DNA of 64,000 nucleotides from an uncultured Methanosarcinales archaeon. GTDB taxonomy: Archaea > Halobacteriota > Methanosarcinia > Methanotrichales > Methanotrichaceae. Below, in pieces: positions 35,150 through 42,234 of this stretch. A program made the translations under genes and the position numbers. Location of the stretch: NCBI GenBank assembly GCA_903871465.1, contig CAIQHB010000037.1, positions 62,001-126,000 on the forward strand, written 5' to 3'. The notes under the pieces are model-generated. The model saw nothing but the letters and a program-made list of their open reading frames with translations, made no database searches and had not been told where the DNA came from. Within the stretch, counting starts at the first letter, position 1. Each line of letters starts with the position of its first letter.

Positions 35150-37108
35150 TCAGCCCACAGCCTGAACTAAAAGGCTATTGGAGATCTCCTGTTGCTTTTC
35201 CAGGTACTCGCAGACTGCGATTACGAATTCGGCGTGGCTCCAGACCAGGGGGGAAACAGAAACCGGAACTCCGGTGAAGGGGTGAATCTGTTCCGCCATC
35301 ACTCCCGACGGCAGGGCGGAGTTTGCCGCCCATATCAAGAGCTCCATACCCTCATTCAGCTCCAGCATCGATCTCGCTCGCGCGATGTGCCATCTTGCCA
35401 GCCAGAGCGTGGATATTAACCAGGGATTTCCAGTCGCGTCTTTGGATGCTCTCTGGTATTCATCATTCTCATATCTGGCCAGGCCGCCAACGCCCTTCCC
35501 GATCCAGAGCCGGTCGAAGATTGAGTTCATAGTCTCCTCTACCACCTTATCCGAAGCTTGGAAGCCTCCGTAAAGAAAGATTGCGGATGTGCTGCTGTCG
35601 ACGTTCATATCGCGTGATCCATCCGGAAATATGGCGTTTATGAACCTGCGACTCTTGGAATCGTAGAGGTGCTTGAAGAATGCGTCCTTTAGATTTCTGG
35701 ACGCCAGACAGAGGGCATCATGCCGTTCGCGGTTATAGAAGACCCGGGAAAATTTGGCGGCCGCCCACAATCCCGCATAAACCGTTGCTGCCGTCCAGGT
35801 GAATACTCCATATTTCTCCTCCCAGAGATCGAAGGAGGGCCTGGGAAGGCCTGTCTTGGGATCGATATACTTCAGCAAAAAGTCGGTTGTCTTCAGGACC
35901 AGATTGGGATAAACGTCCTCTATGAACTCTATGTCGTGAAATTTCTGGAAGTGCCTCCAAAGGGCGTACAGGACCAGAGCCGTCTCGTCCTCCTCGATGG
36001 CAAGGCCTTCAGACCCGGAAGCTGCCAGCCAGCTGCTTCCCACAGATCCGTCCGGTGAATACTTGTGGTGAAAGAAGCCATCCTCTGTTATCACTTCATT
36101 ACAGAACCGGAAGAAGCGTCTGGTTACCTCTGGAAAACCTGCCAGGTCGAATGCCGTGCTCGCGATACTGCCGTCTCTCATCCAGACATAGGAGTAGGTA
36201 TCCCGGTTGAACTGCAGAATGTTCGAATCCGTGGAAGCAATTATCCCGCCCTGGCTGTCGGCATGGGCGCGCATAATAAGAAGCGAGTTCTTGTAGGCAC
36301 GGAGGATGTTCCTGGGAAGACTTGCCAGATTGAGGTTCTTCTTGTTCAGCCAGGCAGCCCAATAGTTTTCCGTCTCCATGAGGAGCTGCTCGGCTCCAAT
36401 CTTTTTGACTTTAAGGGTTAGATCCAGGACCTGTTGCAGGCTCCGGGCGCAGACGATCCAATAATGAACCGCCCCGGTGGAGCCCGGCAACAAATCCAAT
36501 TCAAAGGAGACGGCCGAGTCCACAGAGCCCTGGGCTATGGTATTTCCTTCCAGAAGTCCGTCTTCGGCGTCTTTCCAGGTTCCTTCCCTGCCCGGCTGCT
36601 CTTTGTAGCCTGTGGCGAACTGGTGCAATCCCTTCTTCTGGGCGGACCCGCCGATGAGAAAGTAGCGATTGCGTTTGTAGTGGATAATGGAGTCGAGGGT
36701 AGGCTCGTACATCACCGTATCGCCAACGGAGTCTCCATAGATGTGAAAGTCGTGGGTGAAGAAGAGCCTGACCTTCCTTGGCGACTCTGAAAGGTTGCGG
36801 ATGGTCACCTTTCTCAGGAGAACGTCCAGGGAGGGATGCACGCCGTCATTGGTCTCCAGCTGAAGGCCCAGCTCTGCATTCTTTGCCCGGCTTCTGCCGA
36901 CCAGCGTCTCCGGCAAGTAGCCCGTTTTTACATCCCAGCCGTCATCCGACCAGCGAAAGAGGCCATCCACCCAGAGGCCCATCCTCATAAAGTGTCCCAG
37001 CAGATGATTTTCCAGACCCACCTTGGGATAGAAGAAATCTCTGATGTTCATCTTTTTGTCAAAGGCGATGGCGATACGGCCGTTGCCTAAAACCGTCTCT
37101 CTGGGCAT
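35150..37108 (-). CDS. Glycoside hydrolase family 15 (glucoamylase-like)
   Basis: A 652-aa GH15 enzyme hydrolysing terminal alpha-glucosidic bonds (glucoamylase or trehalase type). N-terminal beta-sandwich (ETVLGNGRIAIAFDKKMNIRDFFYP, ~1-270), then the (alpha/alpha)6 barrel with YVWMRDGSIAST, DLWEEKYGVFTW (acid Glu near residue 426) and GVMAEQIHPFTGVPVSVSPL (base Glu near 606). No signal peptide, so probably cytoplasmic, acting on glycogen or trehalose-like storage. It starts an operon with the Rieske gene. Confidence 0.93.
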   Translation of the reverse strand: MPRETVLGNGRIAIAFDKKMNIRDFFYPKVGLENHLLGHFMRMGLWVDGLFRWSDDGWDVKTGYLPETLVGRSRAKNAELGLQLETNDGVHPSLDVLLRKVTIRNLSESPRKVRLFFTHDFHIYGDSVGDTVMYEPTLDSIIHYKRNRYFLIGGSAQKKGLHQFATGYKEQPGREGTWKDAEDGLLEGNTIAQGSVDSAVSFELDLLPGSTGAVHYWIVCARSLQQVLDLTLKVKKIGAEQLLMETENYWAAWLNKKNLNLASLPRNILRAYKNSLLIMRAHADSQGGIIASTDSNILQFNRDTYSYVWMRDGSIASTAFDLAGFPEVTRRFFRFCNEVITEDGFFHHKYSPDGSVGSSWLAASGSEGLAIEEDETALVLYALWRHFQKFHDIEFIEDVYPNLVLKTTDFLLKYIDPKTGLPRPSFDLWEEKYGVFTWTAATVYAGLWAAAKFSRVFYNRERHDALCLASRNLKDAFFKHLYDSKSRRFINAIFPDGSRDMNVDSSTSAIFLYGGFQASDKVVEETMNSIFDRLWIGKGVGGLARYENDEYQRASKDATGNPWLISTLWLARWHIARARSMLELNEGMELLIWAANSALPSGVMAEQIHPFTGVPVSVSPLVWSHAEFVIAVCEYLEKQQEISNSLLVQAVG

Positions 37109-37312
37109 TCATCGACTCCTGAAATAGATCTCATAATCATAGGTTACATTGGTATAAAACAAAAGCGATCGATATTTTGAAAATGAATCCTCTGAGGCAA
37201 CGTTTCTGATATGGCATTTCTTGATATAGCGATCCTGACATCGCAATTTCTGGCATCATCCATCGGAAAAGGCCGAAATTGATTTAATTCTGGAAGACAC
37301 AATTAATTAATT

Positions 37313-39331
37313 ATGATCAATTTCAAACATATCAGGGTGATTTTGTCATTGTTATTGTTATTGCTTATGGTCTGTGGATCTCAAGCCAAAGACATAACCG
37401 TGCAGCCCGGAAAGAGCATTCAAGCGTCTATAAATGCGTCTAATCCTGGAGATATCATAGAAGTCCAAAGAGGCACCTATTATGAGAACTTGAATGTTTC
37501 CAAGCAGCTGACGCTGCGTGGCGTGGGTTACCCTGTAATTGATGCCGGCCATAACGGTAGCGCGATAGTTCTAATTGCGGATGGCATAGTTCTGGAAGGC
37601 TTTAGAGTAACAAATGCCAGTTGGCTGGGGAACTTTATAGGAGTCGACGTAAAAGGAAGCAGATGCACTCTAATATCCAACAAGGCTCTTAACAACAACT
37701 ATGGCATAGCGCTCGAGGGTTCCAATAACAGCACTCTGGAAAATAACACTGCTATTGGAAACATAATAGGCATCCTCGTTGCTAAAGCGAACGATAACCA
37801 AATTAGCGGCAACAACATAACCAACAGCGATGGCTCTCTTGATCTGCTCAGCGGCGGCATTGTTCTACTTTATTCCAAGAACAACTCCATTGCCAGCAAC
37901 ATGGCCGAAGACCCTTACAACGGCATCTATCTGCGATATTCTGACGGCAACCGCCTTGATCGCAATCTCGCCGCAAGCATGAACGGAAATTGTATATCCG
38001 TTTTAGATTCCAGCAATAACCAGATAGAAGGGAATAATGCATCGGACGGTTACTTGAACGGCATATATCTGGATAACTCCAGCAATAGCACCCTTGAGCG
38101 GAATATGGCTCAAGAGAATTACAATTATGGTTTGATGCTCAAATCGTCTCGCAGCAACATCATCAGGAACAATTCCGCCATCAACAACAAATGGGACGGC
38201 ATAGATCTCACCGATTCCGGATCGAACACGCTGGATGAGAATAACGCTGGCGAGAATTCCGGATACGGCATCTCCCTATTTAACTCCAGCAACAACACCC
38301 TGGCAAGAAATGATGCCAGCGAAAACACGCTTGACGGCATCTATGTCTATTATTCTACGAACAATTTGATCGAAGGAAATTTTGCACATGGCAATCGAAA
38401 GGACGGCATTGAAATCGTTAATTTTTCCTTCGGACTAGGAAACAACACCATATTTCAAAACTATTTTGTCGACAACAATCGGCCTGTTTATGATGACGGC
38501 ATAAATACATGGGACAACGGCAGTCTCGGCAACTACTACAGCGATTTTGCCTGCCACGATCGCGGAGATGGCATATGCGATTCTTCTTATGCCATTTTGG
38601 GCGGTAGAAATAGCGTGGACAGATACCCCCTGGCTAAGGCTGAAAAGACCTGGTTAGAAGGTAAACTCCCACAGACAGGAAGCCCTGCTGCAACCATGCA
38701 GAGCGGACAGAAAACAATGGACGATTCTGTTGAAGCAGCCGGTGGAACGCAATCAGGATCCACGGCGAATGGCGCACTAACGTCTATTCCTGCTCAAAAT
38801 TGTGATTGGAGCGGCACATGGAATACGGATTTCGGGACGATGGTGCTTCAACAGTCCGGCGAAACCGTAACCGAGACGGCCGGAACGCATCTTGTTCAAG
38901 GAGGACAAATCCAGGGAAATGTATCGGATAATAAGCTGATCGGCATTTGGAATCAAACCGGTTCGGCGGGAGGCTATTTTGCGGGATCATTCGAGTTCAA
39001 AATATCCAATGGCTGCAATTCATTCAGCGGGAACTATTGGAATGGATTTGATACTTCCGTCACTCCTTCTGGAGGATGGAACGGAAACAGGTTAGGCGGT
39101 CCACTAGACTCTGCCGGTGGAATGCAATCAAATGCTGCTACAGATACGCAATCCGGATCGGTTGTGGCCGGTGCCGGTGTACAAAATGATTGTGAAGGTT
39201 TCTGCGTACAACGGATTGGCTCAATTTGGGATGGGAACAGCACTCCACCCAACTGCGTGTGTGACTGTTATTTCCCGTATCATTCTGATGGACGGGGCGG
39301 ATGCGTGGCTACAGGTCCAACTGGGACATAG
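37313..39331 (+). CDS. Secreted beta-helix protein with CDWSGTW and Cys-rich domains
   Basis: A 672-aa exported protein: signal peptide (~1-25), NosD-type parallel beta-helix (~30-430) with Asn ladder repeats such as NSTLENNTAIGNIIGILV, cap TWDNGSLGNYYSDFAC, a Ser/Thr-rich linker, then a CDWSGTW domain (~497-585; NCDWSGTWNTDFGTM to GWNGNRL) and a Cys-rich end (CEGFCVQRIG, CVCDCYFPYHSDGRGGC). The CDWSGTW domain matches the small secreted protein at 22901. It is divergent from the glucoamylase gene across 204 bp. Likely a cell-surface protein; function unknown. Confidence 0.85.
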   Translation: MINFKHIRVILSLLLLLLMVCGSQAKDITVQPGKSIQASINASNPGDIIEVQRGTYYENLNVSKQLTLRGVGYPVIDAGHNGSAIVLIADGIVLEGFRVTNASWLGNFIGVDVKGSRCTLISNKALNNNYGIALEGSNNSTLENNTAIGNIIGILVAKANDNQISGNNITNSDGSLDLLSGGIVLLYSKNNSIASNMAEDPYNGIYLRYSDGNRLDRNLAASMNGNCISVLDSSNNQIEGNNASDGYLNGIYLDNSSNSTLERNMAQENYNYGLMLKSSRSNIIRNNSAINNKWDGIDLTDSGSNTLDENNAGENSGYGISLFNSSNNTLARNDASENTLDGIYVYYSTNNLIEGNFAHGNRKDGIEIVNFSFGLGNNTIFQNYFVDNNRPVYDDGINTWDNGSLGNYYSDFACHDRGDGICDSSYAILGGRNSVDRYPLAKAEKTWLEGKLPQTGSPAATMQSGQKTMDDSVEAAGGTQSGSTANGALTSIPAQNCDWSGTWNTDFGTMVLQQSGETVTETAGTHLVQGGQIQGNVSDNKLIGIWNQTGSAGGYFAGSFEFKISNGCNSFSGNYWNGFDTSVTPSGGWNGNRLGGPLDSAGGMQSNAATDTQSGSVVAGAGVQNDCEGFCVQRIGSIWDGNSTPPNCVCDCYFPYHSDGRGGCVATGPTGT

Positions 39332-39460
39332 AAAAGAGTTTGGCGGCGGTTCGGGAAGTGAAAATTGAGGGTCGCCCAGCGCAGGACAGGGCAAGGACGG
39401 GGCAGGGAAAGCGTTATCATTAATTGAGGCGGAGATTCATATCCATAAGGAGGAAGATTA

Positions 39461-39793
39461 ATGACCCGCAATATTTTAACCGAGAAAGATCTGGATGTGC
39501 AGGAGAGAAAGGTCTTTGGCCGAATCATCGACATGTGGAGCATGGGAAGCGAGGAAGATCCCTATTCCCAGAGTACCAGGTCTGAAGTGATCAAATACTC
39601 CAAGAAGGACGAACTTACTGAGGAACAGATCTTGAAGGTCCTGGAGAACCTGGAGGAAAAAAAACTGATCCATACAGACGAGTCGGATGGCACCGCGTAT
39701 ATCAAATACAATGTCGAAGCCGTTCAGATAGTCAAAGAGCTTCAGAAAACCGCATATGTACATAGCAGAACTGAGTTCGTACCACATCATTGA
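39461..39793 (+). CDS. Small winged-helix-like hypothetical protein
   Basis: A 110-aa protein; residues ~15-95 look like a winged helix (QERKVFGRIIDMWSM, LTEEQILKVLENLEEKKLIH, GTAYIKYNVEAVQIV). GGAGGAAGATT upstream gives a good ribosome-binding site before ATG 39461. It heads a chain of four still smaller genes: its TGA overlaps the TTG of the next by 4 nt. Function unknown. Confidence 0.75.
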   Translation: MTRNILTEKDLDVQERKVFGRIIDMWSMGSEEDPYSQSTRSEVIKYSKKDELTEEQILKVLENLEEKKLIHTDESDGTAYIKYNVEAVQIVKELQKTAYVHSRTEFVPHH

Positions 39794-39879
39794 GAAAAGG
39801 TGTTCGAGAACTCTTGTTCCGGCAGCTTAATAAGCATATCAAGGAGCTGGAGGACGAGATAGACCGCCTCGAAGAATAA
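39790..39879 (+). CDS. 29-aa coiled-coil micro-protein
   Basis: A 29-codon frame starting TTG inside the stop of the previous gene (TTGA). It reads MRKGVRELLFRQL then NKHIKELEDEIDRLEE, with heptad-like spacing of hydrophobic residues, so a small helix or coiled coil. Translational coupling is the main evidence. Confidence 0.45.
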   Translation: MRKGVRELLFRQLNKHIKELEDEIDRLEE

Positions 39880-39978
39880 GATCCACCGTTAAGAAACTTG
39901 CTACCCATCATCACCTCCCTTTTGACATCCGCGCGAGATAGAACTGCCAGCGAGAAAATACATATACTAGGAGGAGAT

Positions 39979-40059
39979 ATGGAAAAGAAGGTATCAAGCG
40001 GCATATATCGAGCAGCCAGTACCATGAACAACCTTAAGACCTTGGCCCGCGGCATGTGA
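39979..40059 (+). CDS. 26-aa micro-protein
   Basis: ATG 39979 to TGA 40057. The strong Shine-Dalgarno AGGAGG lies four bases upstream. It reads MEKKVSSGIYRAASTM then NNLKTLARGM. The excellent ribosome site is hard to explain if nothing is translated here. Confidence 0.5.
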   Translation: MEKKVSSGIYRAASTMNNLKTLARGM

Positions 40060-40063
40060 TGAT

Positions 40064-40153
40064 ATGGCTGAAAAAAACCGGGTCCAAGGCAAAAGCAAAA
40101 AAGCATTGACCAAAAAGGCAAAGCAAAAAAAGAAGAACGATGTGAAGTTATGA
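40064..40153 (+). CDS. 29-aa Lys-rich micro-protein
   Basis: ATG 40064 to TGA 40151, starting 4 nt after the previous stop. MAEKNRVQGKSKKALTKKAK then QKKKNDVKL: about 40% Lys, no Cys. A 16-codon frame starting at ATG 40059 competes. It overlaps the next gene by ATGA. Confidence 0.45.
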   Translation: MAEKNRVQGKSKKALTKKAKQKKKNDVKL

Positions 40154-40260
40154 GTGAAGCCAGAGATAAAAAGATGAAACGCAAGCGCAAACTCGAAGAG
40201 TTGAAGGCCGTTAAAGTCATGAGAGCCTGCAAGTTCAGGCGGTATGACGAGAATAGGTGA
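40150..40260 (+). CDS. 36-aa Arg/Lys-rich micro-protein
   Basis: ATG 40150 overlaps the previous TGA (ATGA) and ends at TGA 40258. MSEARDKKMKRKRKLEEL then KAVKVMRACKFRRYDENR. Strongly basic with one Cys; size and charge resemble small nucleic-acid-binding or ribosome-associated peptides, but no family is recognised. Confidence 0.5.
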   Translation: MSEARDKKMKRKRKLEELKAVKVMRACKFRRYDENR

Positions 40261-40467
40261 GTCCTTCTTTTTTGTTGCGCCAAATTGATCTAATTCATTC
40301 CTATTTTTAGCTCAGATCAAATGCGGATACAATCAAGAAGAAGATGCTTTCCCATCATATGCAGCTCTGAGAGGCCAGTACACCCCTTGAGCAGATGCTC
40401 TCAAGCACCGGATCGAAGCCACCAACCACCAGGCGCCCTGGTCTACGAGGTTTAAGAGTTCTTCCGA

Positions 40468-41343
40468 TCAGACCTCTCCTGGGATTAGCATCAGCTCCTC
40501 TTCGATATAAGTTAAGTACATATTAGGATTCGCGGGAGGTATTTTCATCGACGAGAAATCGAAATAGGTCTTTCTCGTTTCCAGGATATTTTTATCATCC
40601 TCTGATAAGATAGGTGATAGAAGGTAGGTACCCAATTTACTCAGCACAAGATTGTTTAGGTGCGACTCGTAAGCCTTTTGGACCTCGTTTACGTAAAGAT
40701 CCACAGGTTCCATCAACTCAACAACACCTGGCGTATTTGGCGTATTAACAGTAGCTCCCCTTTGTGTTATTATTTTTTTTATCCCTGGCAGTAGTACATC
40801 ATTAAACATAGTGGATTCATTATTTGTCATATAGGCCAATATCTCATTAAAAAACATCCCAACGAGTGGGTCGTAATCGTAGATATCAGTGTATTTTATG
40901 CCTTTATCTTCCTCTAATCTCTTTTTGCAAGTCGCTTTCTTCATATTTCTGAGATTCTCCAGCAAAAGGTTCGCAAATTCGTTTGTGTCTAAGACCTCTT
41001 TGGATCCTTTTATGGATTGAATAAATATATCATCGATATCTTGGAAAATAGATAAAGTAAGTTCTCGCCATCGTATCAAATTTGCAATTGTCTTCGCAGC
41101 AGCATTCCTTACCTTATCCGCCTTCTCTTTTTGTTTAATATCTCTGTCTTTCTGTAATGCGGCTTTGATGGAGTACACAGAGACGAGAATAACAACGATA
41201 GTGAGGAGATCACCTACTTTAACCCCTGGCTCGAGTACTATTCTACCAAAGAGCGTTATATTCTCAGGCTCTTGTGCCGAAAATACCGGGGCAACAAATA
41301 CAAACATTAAGACTAATACTTGAAAAGCAACTATGAAGCGCAT
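40468..41343 (-). CDS. Membrane-anchored hypothetical protein
   Basis: A 291-aa protein: hydrophobic N-terminus (signal or anchor, ~1-23), a second membrane span (~43-62, VGDLLTIVVILVSVYSIKAA) and then a Lys/Glu-rich cytoplasmic helical region. No family motif recognised. Composition is AT-rich compared with the core genes, as for its neighbour at 41370, 27 nt upstream on the same strand; the two may be a foreign pair. Confidence 0.68.
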   Translation of the reverse strand: MRFIVAFQVLVLMFVFVAPVFSAQEPENITLFGRIVLEPGVKVGDLLTIVVILVSVYSIKAALQKDRDIKQKEKADKVRNAAAKTIANLIRWRELTLSIFQDIDDIFIQSIKGSKEVLDTNEFANLLLENLRNMKKATCKKRLEEDKGIKYTDIYDYDPLVGMFFNEILAYMTNNESTMFNDVLLPGIKKIITQRGATVNTPNTPGVVELMEPVDLYVNEVQKAYESHLNNLVLSKLGTYLLSPILSEDDKNILETRKTYFDFSSMKIPPANPNMYLTYIEEELMLIPGEV

Positions 41344-41369
41344 AGGTGTCTCCTGTTAAATTTCAATTA

Positions 41370-41762
41370 TCACGCTTTTAGTTTATTTTCCATGTATTTT
41401 TTCCACCATACTTTAGGGTCTCTTCCATATATCTTTATGAAGTCAATCCTAGATAGCGACTTGCCGTTTAAATCCACCCAAAGCACATCTTCGCTCGTTC
41501 CTGGAAGAGGGATCGCACCAACAGGTATGTTCTTTCTTTCCGAACCTTGAAAAGGAATGCATTCAAGCCAACTTGCTTCTGTACCAGGTTTCTGAGAAGA
41601 TACTCTTTGATAATCGTTAACCAATCCGCAGTTACCACAAATCAAAACGGCTCTTTTTTTCTGTTTCATAGCCTCATCTATAGCGGCTTTTGAAACTAAA
41701 TTCATCGTTTTACACTCACAGCATTGCCAGGAAATTTTATCTCCGTTCATTTCCGCTGTCAT
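41370..41762 (-). CDS. Zinc-ribbon hypothetical protein
   Basis: A 130-aa protein. Two Cys pairs form a zinc ribbon: WQCCECKTMN (residues ~13-22) and LICGNCGLVND (~41-51). The C-terminal half is soluble (SEDVLWVDLNGKSLSRIDFI, WWKKYMENKLKA). No function can be assigned. AT-rich; it starts the leftward pair with 40468. Confidence 0.65.
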   Translation of the reverse strand: MTAEMNGDKISWQCCECKTMNLVSKAAIDEAMKQKKRAVLICGNCGLVNDYQRVSSQKPGTEASWLECIPFQGSERKNIPVGAIPLPGTSEDVLWVDLNGKSLSRIDFIKIYGRDPKVWWKKYMENKLKA

Positions 41763-42234
41763 CGTAATAAATCTATCGAGTCATTGAATATAATTGTTTC
41801 TATCAGCCAACTATTCGATATCAAAGCAACGAGATATCATCGTGTTTGAATGAGTTTTGTATCGGGGAAGGAAGAGATTATCTGGAACTTAGAACCCCGA
41901 TAACTAATGGTCAATCTCTACTTCGTCCAATTGCTCGGGGCGGAGTTGAAGCCTCCGCTTAATCCCTAAGTCATTTCTTCGTTGTGCAAACAAATTATAG
42001 TGATTGTGAGCTTAAATCACTCAGAAACAGGCATTATCTGCAATCGAAACGCCCATGCGCCCAGATAGGGGCTCACACGTGATGGATGGAAAACAATATC
42101 GATCGACACTAAAAATCAGTTTTCCATGGGAAACATATACCCAAACCCGGAATCAAACCATTCTTTGATCTACTGAGAAATATCGGCAAGTAAATATAGA
42201 TAGAAAAATCTTGGACTGCTAGAGATGTAGCCAC
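41763..42234. other. Left flank of the restriction island
   Basis: No gene seen. A hairpin GCGGAG/CTCCGC lies near 41940-41960. At 42135-42160 is a degenerate tRNA 3' end (separate entry). A TATA-like run (AAATATAGATAG, ~42193-42204) precedes the hsdR start. Confidence 0.5.
42135..42160 (-). repeat. Degenerate tRNA-Phe 3' end, probable att remnant
   Basis: 22 of 26 bases match 49535-49560, the 3' end of the intact tRNA-Phe gene, in the same orientation, with an exact 12-base core CCCAAACCCGGA (42140-42151). On the minus strand it reads as a T-arm plus acceptor strand (GGTTTGATTCCGGGTTTGGG) without the rest of a tRNA. This is the expected second copy of an attachment site for an element inserted into the tRNA gene. 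Confidence 0.55.

Noticed and set aside
39732-40283. Leftward 183-codon frame opposite the micro-gene chain
   Set aside because: Its composition is Ser/Phe/Leu-rich as expected from the complement of Lys/Arg/Glu-rich coding; the rightward frames have ribosome sites and coupled starts, this one does not.
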